Origin: Prochlorococcus sp. AG-409-J16
Lineage (GTDB): Bacteria > Cyanobacteriota > Cyanobacteriia > PCC-6307 > Cyanobiaceae
Length of the DNA stretch: 64,000 bases
Assembly (NCBI GenBank): GCA_003215655.1
Contig: QCKB01000001.1
Location: 434,001-498,000 of the forward strand
Reading direction: 5' to 3'
Shown: piece by piece, positions 8,639 to 18,279 of the stretch
Position numbering within the stretch: the stretch's first letter is position 1
Layout of the letters: every line of letters begins with the position of its first letter
Notes under the pieces: model-generated
What the model was told of the DNA's origin: nothing
The model's database searches: none
Seen by the model: only the letters and a program-made list of their open reading frames with translations
Program-made: the position numbers and the translations under genes

Positions 8639-9073
8639 ATGAATTCTGCATTCCATCGCCTATTTAAGAAGGTGATGGGGGCAGCTGTAGCAATATGCCT
8701 GAGCATATGCTTAATGCTTTCATCATTCTCAGGCCAAGTTGATGCTCGGAAGTCTCTGCTTTCAGGGGACTATGAAGCTGACACGGTTTCTGTCTCACAA
8801 AGCCTTCAAGAAATCATTACCTCTTCTGACACTACGCAAGACGACCAATCCATCGAGGAGAATGCTGTTCCCCTTATATATGAATACATTTCAAGATACA
8901 GACCAAGGGGGGATGTCAACGGACGGAATTCCTACACAACGATGCAGACAGCTCTAAATTCTTTAGCTGGACACTACAAAACCTTTCCAAATCGTCCCCT
9001 TCCAGAAAAGCTTGTAGATCGAGTCCAACAGGAGCTTTCCAAAGCAGAAAGAAGCTTAGCTTCAGGAGACTAA
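8639..9073 (+). CDS. psb27: Photosystem II assembly protein Psb27
   Basis: Psb27 binds CP43 on the lumenal side of immature photosystem II and keeps the oxygen-evolving cluster from assembling early. The mature region is recognisable: LSGDYEADTVSVSQSL, the segment YEYISRYRPRGDVNGRNSYTTM and a helical tail ending KAERSLASGD. The N-terminus is a signal peptide (VMGAAVAICLSICLML, then SGQVDA before RKS). Many cyanobacterial Psb27 proteins are lipoproteins; I see no proper lipobox at the cleavage region, so this one may be a soluble lumenal form. The ATG at 8639 is preferred to an in-frame TTG at 8615. It follows proS by 47 bases. Confidence 0.9.
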   Translation: MNSAFHRLFKKVMGAAVAICLSICLMLSSFSGQVDARKSLLSGDYEADTVSVSQSLQEIITSSDTTQDDQSIEENAVPLIYEYISRYRPRGDVNGRNSYTTMQTALNSLAGHYKTFPNRPLPEKLVDRVQQELSKAERSLASGD

Positions 9074-9107
9074 TAAATAGACTTTTATCATCCCTTTGAC
9101 TAAGTGA

Positions 9108-10478
<1,371 letters not shown>

Positions 10479-10543
10479 AGAGTTTCTGAAATTTACAAAG
10501 CCTGCAAAAAAATCAATTAAAAAGCTTCCCAAAAAACCATTCA

Positions 10544-11554
10544 ATGTCATCAATGAAGCAATCAAATAACAAAACGCTTGATGTCGTGGGAATAGGCAAT
10601 GCAATTGTGGACGTCTTAGTAAAAGTCGAAGATTCTTTTTTGGAAACTCATAATCTTCAAAAAGGCAGCATGGTCCTTATTGATCAAGAACATGCCAAAA
10701 AGCTTTATTCAGAAACAGGGGTTGGATTAAAGACCTCAGGAGGCTCTGCTGCAAATACCCTCGCTGGACTTGCCCAACTAGGAGGCAAGGCAGGCTTCAT
10801 TGGCCGAATCAATAATGACGACCTTGGGGAGATTTTTCGTCATGATATTCGTTCAGTTGGTGCAGAATTTAATACCCCACCAACAAACAAAGGCCCCTCA
10901 ACGGCAAGGTGCCTCATTCTCGTCACAGCAGATGCTCAAAGGACCATGTGTACCTATCTGGGAGCATCTATCCAACTTGAGCCTAAAGATATTGACCTTT
11001 CAATGGTCAACAAAACTAAAGTTCTATATCTCGAAGGTTATTTATGGGACAGTCCCGCAGCTAAACAAGCATTTATAGAAGCGGCAGAAACCGCTAGGAA
11101 GGCTGGCGGGCAAGTTGCCCTAACACTTTCAGACTCCTTCTGTGTCGATCGTCATCGCGAAAGCTTTCTTGAACTTGTTAATGGTCATATAGATATTCTT
11201 TTTGCCAATGAAGATGAAATCACTGCTTTACACAAAAGTTCTTGTTTCGAAAGCGCAGCAAAAGAGATTAAAGGACTATGCCAAATAGTGGCTCTTACAA
11301 GAAGCGAAAAAGGCTCAATGATTCTTACTGAAGAGAATCAATGGGAAATCCCTGCATTCAAATTAGGGCCAGTAATTGATACCACCGGAGCAGGTGACCT
11401 ATATGCTGGAGGGTTCTTGTATGGATATACACAGGGGGCCAACCTAATAAACTGCGGAATGATTGGTTCCTTATGTGCGGGTCAAGTAGTCACCCAACTA
11501 GGACCTCGCCCTCAGGTCTCTTTAAAGGAATTAATCGCAACACATCTTGAATAG
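10544..11554 (+). CDS. PfkB-family sugar or nucleoside kinase
   Basis: The 336-residue protein belongs to the ribokinase/PfkB superfamily, which phosphorylates sugars or nucleosides with ATP. N-terminal VGIGNAIVDVLVKV and GGSAANTLAGLAQLGGKAGFIG form the substrate lid region. The C-terminal signature DTTGAGDLYAGGFLYG contains the catalytic Asp and the anion hole. The overall pattern resembles adenosine-kinase-like PfkB proteins of cyanobacteria. The substrate is not predictable from sequence alone. It follows purA by 65 bases on the same strand, which would fit a purine salvage role but does not prove it. Confidence 0.9.
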   Translation: MSSMKQSNNKTLDVVGIGNAIVDVLVKVEDSFLETHNLQKGSMVLIDQEHAKKLYSETGVGLKTSGGSAANTLAGLAQLGGKAGFIGRINNDDLGEIFRHDIRSVGAEFNTPPTNKGPSTARCLILVTADAQRTMCTYLGASIQLEPKDIDLSMVNKTKVLYLEGYLWDSPAAKQAFIEAAETARKAGGQVALTLSDSFCVDRHRESFLELVNGHIDILFANEDEITALHKSSCFESAAKEIKGLCQIVALTRSEKGSMILTEENQWEIPAFKLGPVIDTTGAGDLYAGGFLYGYTQGANLINCGMIGSLCAGQVVTQLGPRPQVSLKELIATHLE

Positions 11555-11576
11555 AAATAACTTTTACCCTTAGCCC

Positions 11577-11918
11577 TTATATTCCCTTTGAAGACATAAC
11601 ACCCTTTACCCACTCTCCATAAGAGGCTCCTGCTACAGCGGACCAATAAATCCACTCAGGAGTTTCATAGCTATGTAATTCCTCAATTGCATAGTTAAGC
11701 ATTTCCAATTGGTCTTCTGTTGTCTTAATTAGCAACTGAACCTCTTCTTCTTTTTGTAATTCATCCTGCCACCAATATTGAGATTGCACCTTTTGGAGGG
11801 TTATGCAAACTGCAAGTTTTCTCTGAAGGAGTTTTTGCGCAAGTCTTTCAGCAAGGCTTTGATTTGCCTCTGTAGTCAAAACCAAAAAGAGCTGATTGCC
11901 AATTCGTTTCTTATTCAT
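11577..11918 (-). CDS. cutA: Divalent-cation tolerance protein CutA1
   Basis: This 113-residue protein is a compact member of the trimeric CutA1 family, structurally related to PII signal proteins. Diagnostic pieces are LVLTTEANQSLAERLAQKLLQRKLAVCITL, QYWWQDELQKEEEVQLLIKTT and the C-terminal YETPEWIYWSAVAGASYGEWV. In E. coli CutA1 is linked to copper tolerance; in cyanobacteria a role in metal or redox handling is unproven. It is convergent with the PfkB kinase gene, with about 22 bases between the stops. Confidence 0.93.
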   Translation of the reverse strand: MNKKRIGNQLFLVLTTEANQSLAERLAQKLLQRKLAVCITLQKVQSQYWWQDELQKEEEVQLLIKTTEDQLEMLNYAIEELHSYETPEWIYWSAVAGASYGEWVKGVMSSKGI

Positions 11919-11952
11919 TGAAAAACCAGTTAAAAACTAAATAAAGCATTTT

Positions 11953-12768
11953 TTATAAGGAATTTAAAACTCTATTTAATAACCGATCAAGGCTATTAAA
12001 TGTCTCAAAAGATGAGGAGGAGGAGGAAGAGGATCTTGCAATCATCCATAGGTACAAATTATCTTTTTGGCAAATGTCTTGCCATAACTTCTGGGTGATT
12101 CCGCCTGATTGTCTACATATCACATCAGTAATAGCCCACCTCCGGCAAAGAGCTGCCTCCAGATCTCCTGATACTTGACCATGAAAAGGTCGTGAAATGG
12201 CTAAATGCTCTTGATCAATTCCACTAAACAATGCCTCTCGAATACTTTCTTGAGTAGGAATAACTCTGGCAAAAACATTCGCGCCTGCATAAGAAATCAC
12301 ATCAACTGCTTCTCTCAAGTGTCTAGAACCAATAGCCAAAAGAAAATTCCTGCCATTTAGTCTCTTAGAAGAAAGCTGTACAACAGAATTCAACAGAATT
12401 GCTCCATAAGGATTTTCAATAGGTCTCTCAAAACGAATCAAAGATTGACCAGCTTCACTACATGCTCTCTTTAAATCTTCTGAGATCACAAAAGCAAATG
12501 GATGGGTTGCATCTAAGACCCAACAAAATCCACTATGGATTTCTCTAGCTTTCCTTAAAAACGCTTTAATTCCTTGGACCCCAGAGATCGGACCAATAAT
12601 AATTTCTTCCAAATGAAGCTTTGAATAAGACAAAGCAGCATTAGGAGTAACTACACTGACAGTAACTTTCCACCCCTGACTTATTAACGCCTTGGCTAAA
12701 GGGGGGCCTTCTCCAGTCCCTGAAAGGAGCCAGACATGCCTCTGGTCATTCCTTCGATGATGCTTCAA
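11953..12768 (-). CDS. cobK: Precorrin-6A reductase
   Basis: CobK/CbiJ reduces precorrin-6A with NADPH in corrin ring synthesis, towards pseudocobalamin in marine cyanobacteria. The N-terminal HVWLLSGTGEGPPLAKAL is the Rossmann nucleotide-binding segment, and WVLDATHPFA plus LIRFERP are conserved family blocks. I use the TTG at 12768, which has AAAGG in front of it at ribosome-binding distance and leaves 26 bases to the divergent ssb start. The longer ATG at 12837 would overlap ssb by 43 bases and adds unconserved residues. A Ser-rich run (SSSSSSSF) near the C-terminus is unusual. Confidence 0.85.
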   Translation of the reverse strand: MKHHRRNDQRHVWLLSGTGEGPPLAKALISQGWKVTVSVVTPNAALSYSKLHLEEIIIGPISGVQGIKAFLRKAREIHSGFCWVLDATHPFAFVISEDLKRACSEAGQSLIRFERPIENPYGAILLNSVVQLSSKRLNGRNFLLAIGSRHLREAVDVISYAGANVFARVIPTQESIREALFSGIDQEHLAISRPFHGQVSGDLEAALCRRWAITDVICRQSGGITQKLWQDICQKDNLYLWMIARSSSSSSSSFETFNSLDRLLNRVLNSL

Positions 12769-12794
12769 GATACCTTTCGCTCCAAGAAAAGAAA

Positions 12795-13262
12795 ATGAAC
12801 CACTGCATGCTTGAAGTCGAAGTGATCCAAGCTCCAACAGTTCGTTATACCCAAGACAACAAAACCCCGATAGCAGAAATGGAGGTTCTCTTTGAAGGCC
12901 TTCGTATGGACGACGAGCCAGGCAAACTCAAAGTAATTGGATGGGGAAACCTTGCCCAAGATCTTCAAAATCGTGTAACAGCTGGACAAAGACTTGTTTT
13001 AGAAGGTCGATTAAGGATGAACTCAGTTCCTCGTCAAGACGGAACCAAGGAAAAGCGAGCAGAATTCACTCTCGCCAAACTCCATACCACCTCCGCGAAC
13101 ATAACCAATTCCAACCGATCATCATCTAACAATCCCGCGTCCCCTTCTTCTAACTTAAATAGTGCAACTCCAGTCCCTGATGAAGGATTTTCTGAAGACA
13201 CTCAAGAAACCAGTTGGAATAGCTCTCCTTTGATTCCAGAAACCGATGATATTCCATTCTAA
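12795..13262 (+). CDS. ssb: Single-stranded DNA-binding protein (cyanobacterial type)
   Basis: The 155-residue protein has an OB-fold core at residues 1-100 (MNHCMLEVEVIQAPTVRYT, GLRMDDEPGKLKVIGWGNLA, LVLEGRLRMN). A disordered Ser/Asn/Pro-rich linker follows, and the acidic C-terminal tip ends DDIPF. The acidic tip is the usual interaction site for DNA-processing partners, including PriA, which is also encoded in this window. The core is divergent from E. coli SSB and matches the cyanobacterial SSB-like group. The start is ATG at 12795. It is divergent to cobK and followed by a convergent small gene 2 bases past its stop. Confidence 0.88.
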   Translation: MNHCMLEVEVIQAPTVRYTQDNKTPIAEMEVLFEGLRMDDEPGKLKVIGWGNLAQDLQNRVTAGQRLVLEGRLRMNSVPRQDGTKEKRAEFTLAKLHTTSANITNSNRSSSNNPASPSSNLNSATPVPDEGFSEDTQETSWNSSPLIPETDDIPF

Positions 13263-13264
13263 TT

Positions 13265-13471
13265 TCATTTATTACTCTCATTATTCCCTTCTTCCAGATC
13301 TTCTGCCGCCCTAATCAAAAGTTGTCCCAGCTCTCTCTCTAGAGCAGCCAAATCCAACCGCAACTCAGGCCACCGCCCTTGATCAATTTGCAAAAGAAGC
13401 CAAGCCCGATCAGCATCAATCTGTGCAATCAGCTCAGACAACTCATCAGGTTGAAGGTCTTTGGAAGGCAT
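13265..13471 (-). CDS. Small acidic helical protein, unknown function
   Basis: The 68-residue protein is acidic and almost fully helical: LSELIAQIDADRAWLLLQID, then a leucine-rich helix (DLAALERELGQLLIRAAEDL) and a charged tail. I do not recognise a characterised family; it looks like the small conserved proteins found next to DUF2854 genes in marine cyanobacteria. It sits between ssb (convergent, stops 2 bases apart) and the DUF2854 gene (divergent, 45 bases). No competing frame covers it. The conserved WPELRLDLAALE-like stretch suggests a real gene. Confidence 0.7.
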   Translation of the reverse strand: MPSKDLQPDELSELIAQIDADRAWLLLQIDQGRWPELRLDLAALERELGQLLIRAAEDLEEGNNESNK

Positions 13472-13516
13472 ATCTAGGAATACGGAAACCTCATCCTGTA
13501 ACCAAAGGACGCCAGA

Positions 13517-14071
13517 ATGGCACTCATGAATTATCTATTAGCTCCAGCCAACCTGATTACGATAGTCGGTGGAGTGTTGACCGTTATAGGAGTGATCTCC
13601 TACTTAACTGGTGCGGCCAATTTAAGTGTTCCGACACTTTTTTATGGCTTTCCAATTTTCCTTGGAGGCCTAGCTTTAAAAACATCAGAGCTTCCTCCAG
13701 CAAAACTAATCAATGCCCCTGAAGCCCTTAAAAAAGCCAAAGAAGAAGGCCCTACTGAATTAGTCAAGTTAGTTGGTGATGTGACTCGTTGGCGATACGG
13801 TCAAAAGGTCCATCTTGAATCTTCTCTACAAGCATTAAAACTATGGAACGAAGATGCTCCTCCTGCCTTAAGCGAAATCGAACTTCTAGAGACCAAGGAA
13901 GGCTATGGGGTTCGCTTGAGGTTTGATCTCGCTGGTGTTCCTCTAGCAAATTGGGAAGAGAAGCAGGAACGTCTTGGTAGATTTTTTGCAAAAGGTTTGC
14001 AAGCAGAATTGAAATCTCTCTCCAAAGGAAAGCTTGATCTCATCTTGCTTCCAAATACAGCCGATAAGTAG
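13517..14071 (+). CDS. DUF2854 membrane protein
   Basis: The 184-residue protein matches DUF2854, a family known mainly from cyanobacteria and chloroplasts. Two hydrophobic helices lie near the N-terminus ([20 protein letters not shown] and [16 protein letters not shown]), followed by the conserved [10 protein letters not shown] and a soluble C-terminal domain of mixed strands and helices. Its role is unknown. ATG at 13517 is used; an ATG three codons later is equally good. It precedes argB by 13 bases, so the two probably share an operon. Confidence 0.88.
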   Translation: MALMNYLLAPANLITIVGGVLTVIGVISYLTGAANLSVPTLFYGFPIFLGGLALKTSELPPAKLINAPEALKKAKEEGPTELVKLVGDVTRWRYGQKVHLESSLQALKLWNEDAPPALSEIELLETKEGYGVRLRFDLAGVPLANWEEKQERLGRFFAKGLQAELKSLSKGKLDLILLPNTADK

Positions 14072-14084
14072 AACAACAGTGTGC

Positions 14085-15014
14085 ATGGAATCAACTAAAT
14101 CTTCAGAAGAGGTGGTTTTTAGACCCCCTTCAAATAAATCCAACTCACAACTTTCAGGAGATGACTCTCTTCGAGTATCTGTATTAAGCGAAGCTCTTCC
14201 TTACATACAACGTTTTGCTGGTCGACGAATTGTTATTAAATACGGCGGAGCTGCAATGGCTCACGAAAATCTGAGGGAGGCGGTTTTTCGTGACATCGCT
14301 TTACTTTCAAGCGTAGGAGTTCAACCTGTCGTTGTTCATGGCGGGGGGCCTGAAATCAACCATTGGCTCGGAAAACTTGATATCCCAGCAAAGTTTCTTG
14401 AAGGATTACGAGTAACTGACTCAGCCACAATGGATGTGGTTGAGATGGTTCTTGTAGGCAGAGTTAATAAGCAAATTGTCAATGGTCTCAATAATCTTGG
14501 TGCACTTGCAGTGGGACTAAGCGGAAGTGACGGGAAACTCATTGAAGCCCGGACATGGGGAGATGGAAGACATGGACTAGTAGGAGATGTCGCCAGAATC
14601 AATCGAGATGTCTTAGAGCCACTGCTTGCTAAGAACTATGTTCCTGTAATCTCAAGTGTTGCACCTACCCCTAAAGGCCAATCTCATAACATCAATGCAG
14701 ATACTGTTTCAGGTGAACTAGCTGCTGCCTTAGAAGCAGAAAAACTTATCTTGTTAACAGATACACCTGGCGTACTTAGAGATCAAAATGATGCTTCATC
14801 ACTTATTCCACATTTACGGCTTTCAGAAGCAAGGGACTTAATCGCAAAAGGAATTGTGAATGGTGGAATGACCCCTAAAACCGAATGCTGCATAAGAGCT
14901 TTGTCTCAAGGGGTAAATGCTGCCCACATTATTGATGGCAGAGTCCCTCACGCGCTCCTCCTCGAAGTATTTACCAATGCCGGGATAGGCACAATGTTTA
15001 CAGGAAGAGGCTGA
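14085..15014 (+). CDS. argB: N-acetylglutamate kinase
   Basis: ArgB phosphorylates N-acetyl-L-glutamate in arginine synthesis and in cyanobacteria is the classic target of PII. The amino-acid-kinase fold is clear: [60 protein letters not shown] and [10 protein letters not shown]. Length is 309 residues. The N-terminal helix before RRIVIKYGG ([15 protein letters not shown]) is the extension typical of arginine-sensitive hexameric enzymes. The start is ATG at 14085, giving MESTKSS. It is followed 5 bases later by a small TPR gene. Confidence 0.97.
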   Translation: MESTKSSEEVVFRPPSNKSNSQLSGDDSLRVSVLSEALPYIQRFAGRRIVIKYGGAAMAHENLREAVFRDIALLSSVGVQPVVVHGGGPEINHWLGKLDIPAKFLEGLRVTDSATMDVVEMVLVGRVNKQIVNGLNNLGALAVGLSGSDGKLIEARTWGDGRHGLVGDVARINRDVLEPLLAKNYVPVISSVAPTPKGQSHNINADTVSGELAAALEAEKLILLTDTPGVLRDQNDASSLIPHLRLSEARDLIAKGIVNGGMTPKTECCIRALSQGVNAAHIIDGRVPHALLLEVFTNAGIGTMFTGRG

Positions 15015-15019
15015 AGGCA

Positions 15020-15505
15020 GTGACTCCCGACCACCGAGCAAAAGCTGAGATTGCTCTTGCTCGAGGAGACTATGGACAATGCTTAACGCTATTAGAACCT
15101 CTAGCTAGAAAACTTCCTTCAACCACCAAAGAAGGAGGAGAAATAAGAATGCTGATAGTAACTGCATTAATGGGGAAAGGCGAAGAGCAAGCTGCTATAA
15201 AAACTTGCAAGCTAATTACTCAATGCAGAAACAACGAGCTTCGCCAACGCGCCAAGCAATTACTAACTGTTTTAGAGGCTCCAAGTCTTCAGAGACCTGA
15301 AAATTGGTCCGTTCAACTCCCAAGTATGCAATTGCTAAGCCTTACAGGGAAACGTTTAAGTTCTATCAGTCAAAGGAAAAATAAACCAGCATTAGCCCCT
15401 CCTCCACCTACAGGTCCCACTCAGTTCCTAGGACGCGGATTCTCCTTATTCGTACTTGCAGTACTAATCGGATTAACTTATCTACTAAGTGATATGTCCG
15501 GTTAA
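15020..15505 (+). CDS. TPR-like protein with C-terminal membrane anchor
   Basis: The 161-residue protein begins with helical TPR-like repeats (AEIALARGDYGQCLTLLEPLAR and EEQAAIKTCKLITQCRNNELRQRAKQ). It continues with a Pro-rich linker (PALAPPPPTGPTQF) and ends in one transmembrane helix, SLFVLAVLIGLTYLLSDMSG. That topology suggests a cytoplasmic repeat domain tethered to the membrane. No named family recognised. It starts with GTG at 15020, 5 bases after argB, so co-transcription with argB is likely. Function unknown. Confidence 0.8.
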   Translation: MTPDHRAKAEIALARGDYGQCLTLLEPLARKLPSTTKEGGEIRMLIVTALMGKGEEQAAIKTCKLITQCRNNELRQRAKQLLTVLEAPSLQRPENWSVQLPSMQLLSLTGKRLSSISQRKNKPALAPPPPTGPTQFLGRGFSLFVLAVLIGLTYLLSDMSG

Positions 15506-15615
15506 TTATAAACATCCATATTTTCTTAGCTTTGAAGGAAAATCCTCATAAGCCCTCGATTAGCCTTGGGTCAAGGAATCATTAATTTGAATATATAAAT
15601 CAATTCAAAAAAGTT

Positions 15616-17916
15616 TCAAAGATTAATTGGATCTGGGTCCACCGAAAGAACTACTCCTTTAGGCAATCCATTCCAAAGCTTGGAACCTGAAGGCAAAGGA
15701 AGCTGACTAGCCTTTGGTCCATGTAATAGCAATTGCCATCTATGCTTACCTGCAACTCTGGCAATAGTTGCAGGCGCAGGTCCAATCAAGCTCCATCCCT
15801 GTGACTTACATTTTGTTTTTAATTGCTCGGCTATTACAGATGCCGCCGTAGCCGTAATAGAAGCAGAAGATCCAGACAATCTCAAGAGACAAGCTCGACT
15901 AAAAGGCATTAGCCCTGCTTCCTTTCTAAGGATGGCTTCCTTCTCAAGAAACTCCTCGTAATGACCATCCACTAGATGAGCAATGACCGGGTGATCAGGG
16001 CAATAAGTTTGAACAAAGACTCTCCCAGGGCGCTCTCCTCTACCGGCTCGACCAGCTAATTGCATGAGCAACTGCAAAGATTGTTCGGCCGCTTGGAGGT
16101 CCGGACGATGCAATAAACCATCAGCCGCAAGGACAGCCGCCAATGTCACACTAGGCAAATCCATCCCTTTACATATCATTTGCGTTCCGACAAGAACATC
16201 TGCCTCTCCATCTGCGAACTGATTCAGAAGACGTCGATGGCCATCTCTCCCTCCAGTCGAATCCCGGTCGAAGCGCAATAATCTCAATCCTTCGAGTTCA
16301 TGTACAAGGTGGTCCATAACTCTTTGAGTGCCTGCACCGAAGGGTTTAAATGCTTTGGAACCACAACTACTACAAGAGTCTTTAAGTTGCTCACGATGAT
16401 CGCACCAATGACAACGTAGCCATTCGCTACCACTAGGTCCTCTATGTACAGTCAAAGCGACATCACAATGCGGACACTCCACTACATCTCCACAACTTCG
16501 ACAACTCAAAAAACTGCTATAGCCTCGGCGAGGGACCAAAATTACCGCCTGCTCTCCATCCTTAGGCAACCTCTGTAGACGTTCCATTAGAGGACGACTA
16601 ATAAGTCGGCGATGCCCATCAAAGAGTTCATTCCGCATATCAACTACATGTACCGGCGGGAGTGCCTGATCTGTAATTCGTCTGGTCAATCGTGCCAAAC
16701 GCAATTGGCCTTTAGGTTCAATACACGCCCATGTCGCCAGTGACGGAGTAGCACTTCCAAGTACTACCCGCGCTCCAGTCCATTTAGCGCGATCCAATGC
16801 CAAATCTCTTGCGTGATAACACGGCATGGGGGACTCCTGCTTATAAGAGCTGTCATGTTCCTCATCGAGGACTATCAGACCTAAAGGAGTAAGTGGGAGG
16901 AAAACAGCTGATCGAGTTCCAATGATCACCAATGGCTCTGAAGTCTTAAGTCCATGAAGCCAAGTCCTTACCCGTTCACGATCGCTACAGCCACTGTGAT
17001 ATTCCAAAACCTGAGAACCAAAACGACAACGGAAACGATCCACTAACTGAGGGATCAACCCAATCTCAGGCGTGAGAATCAAACAATTCCGCCCCGCGGC
17101 CAGTTCTTTAGCCGCAAGCTGCAAATAAACCTCTGTTTTCCCTGAACCAGTTACTCCCCAAAGCAACAAACTTGAGCCAGGTTTCAATGACTGAAAGACC
17201 TCCATGGCCTTCGTCTGTTGGGAGGTAAGTGATCGAGCTACGCTCAAGGGCTTGTCCTTAAGATCCAAACCCTCGAGTTTCGAGACTGAATTTTCACAAG
17301 AAGAAAAACGTTTCCGCCTAGAAGCGAAACCCTTATCAATAAGAGTCTTAATTAGAGATTGAGAGAATCCTTCATGCTGAAGCTCTCTTTGCCAAGCCCC
17401 GCCACCTCGAGCCACCAGAGCCTGTCGTAATTCAGACTGTCTTGAAGGAAGTTCTATTGAATTATCACTTAAAGGAGTTAACTCAACCCAAACAAACTTG
17501 CGTGGTTCTAAATCCTTCCCCTGACCAAGCCAACCTGGTGGCAAGGCAGCTTTAAGCATTTTGAAAGGGCTTGTATAGCAACGGATAGCAGTCGCATCTA
17601 GCCACTCTTTCCATACTGGATCCACTGCAGCAGGCTGAACAATCCGCTCAATAGCCTTTAAAGGGCGTAGAAAAGGTATTTTTTCTTTCTTAAAAGACTT
17701 TTGGAAGTGGTTTTTTGAGTCCCTCCTATCTACGACAAGGCCCTGCATCCTTCTTCCACGCAAACTAACTAAAACCAAGTCACCAAGAGCAACCCCTAGA
17801 TTCTTACTATCTACATAAGTAAAAAAACGACCTTCCCGCCCTGCTGCCAACCAAACATCCACCTCAATTGAAGGCTCAGAATGAGAAGTATTAGAAAAAG
17901 TACTTGCAGAGGTCAC
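15616..17916 (-). CDS. priA: Primosomal replication restart helicase
   Basis: PriA reloads the replisome at stalled forks. The 766-residue protein contains an N-terminal DNA-binding region, the Walker A motif GVTGSGKTEVYLQL, the DEEHDSSYKQ Walker B, and the RGYSSFLSCRSCGDVVECPHC zinc-binding insert. This is followed by LRCHWCDHREQLKDSCSSCGS, giving eight Cys for two zinc sites. C-terminal helicase motifs such as VLVGTQMICKGMDLPSVTL and LMQLAGRAGRGERPGRV are also present. It reads away from rpoD. A small gene ends 14 bases upstream of its start on the same strand. Confidence 0.97.
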   Translation of the reverse strand: MTSASTFSNTSHSEPSIEVDVWLAAGREGRFFTYVDSKNLGVALGDLVLVSLRGRRMQGLVVDRRDSKNHFQKSFKKEKIPFLRPLKAIERIVQPAAVDPVWKEWLDATAIRCYTSPFKMLKAALPPGWLGQGKDLEPRKFVWVELTPLSDNSIELPSRQSELRQALVARGGGAWQRELQHEGFSQSLIKTLIDKGFASRRKRFSSCENSVSKLEGLDLKDKPLSVARSLTSQQTKAMEVFQSLKPGSSLLLWGVTGSGKTEVYLQLAAKELAAGRNCLILTPEIGLIPQLVDRFRCRFGSQVLEYHSGCSDRERVRTWLHGLKTSEPLVIIGTRSAVFLPLTPLGLIVLDEEHDSSYKQESPMPCYHARDLALDRAKWTGARVVLGSATPSLATWACIEPKGQLRLARLTRRITDQALPPVHVVDMRNELFDGHRRLISRPLMERLQRLPKDGEQAVILVPRRGYSSFLSCRSCGDVVECPHCDVALTVHRGPSGSEWLRCHWCDHREQLKDSCSSCGSKAFKPFGAGTQRVMDHLVHELEGLRLLRFDRDSTGGRDGHRRLLNQFADGEADVLVGTQMICKGMDLPSVTLAAVLAADGLLHRPDLQAAEQSLQLLMQLAGRAGRGERPGRVFVQTYCPDHPVIAHLVDGHYEEFLEKEAILRKEAGLMPFSRACLLRLSGSSASITATAASVIAEQLKTKCKSQGWSLIGPAPATIARVAGKHRWQLLLHGPKASQLPLPSGSKLWNGLPKGVVLSVDPDPINL

Positions 17917-17930
17917 CAGTTTTTTTTAGA

Positions 17931-18167
17931 CTATGAATGTTGGACAGTCAAAAGACTGTTGTCGGAACCAAGCAGACTTCCTTCCAGAGGGAAGACACGA
18001 AGCTCGATCCATTTGGGAACACCCAAAAAGTATCGACCGGTCTGAGAAAGCCCCTGACAGCACTGCCAAGAACCACTAATGACCCTCGTTACTCCAGGCA
18101 AGTTCAGCAAAGTTAAAAATTGGATAGTAGTAGCCACAGACTCCACTAAGGGCCCGAGGTTTATCAA
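17931..18167 (-). CDS. Small conserved-looking protein upstream of priA, unknown function
   Basis: The 78-residue reading frame starts with ATG at 18167 and stops 14 bases before the priA start, an operon-like arrangement. Its sequence has protein-like patterns: VATTIQFLTLLNLPGVTRV, GSWQCCQGLSQTGRYFLGVPKWIELRVFPLEG. I do not recognise a family. Support comes from strand, spacing and composition, not homology. The hydrophobic first helix and the WQCC pair are its most distinctive parts. It could still be chance, since the region between priA and rpoD has no other candidate gene. Confidence 0.5.
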   Translation of the reverse strand: MINLGPLVESVATTIQFLTLLNLPGVTRVISGSWQCCQGLSQTGRYFLGVPKWIELRVFPLEGSLLGSDNSLLTVQHS

Positions 18168-18279
18168 CTAATCCATTTTCACTGACTATGCCTTGCTTTC
18201 TTGCGAGCAATGGCATCTTTCGCTTAGCAGAAAGCATTACTTGTTTAGTTAATTCCTTGTCAACATCGCGTTTATTGCC

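Noticed and set aside
8639-8760. Possible lipobox LSIC in the Psb27 signal peptide
   Set aside because: The Cys is inside the hydrophobic core with Ile at -1, which does not match a lipobox, and a normal cleavage site lies further on.
15540-15600. CCTTG/CAAGG dyad after the TPR gene as a terminator
   Set aside because: The stem is only 5 bp and lacks a T-run, so I could not support it.
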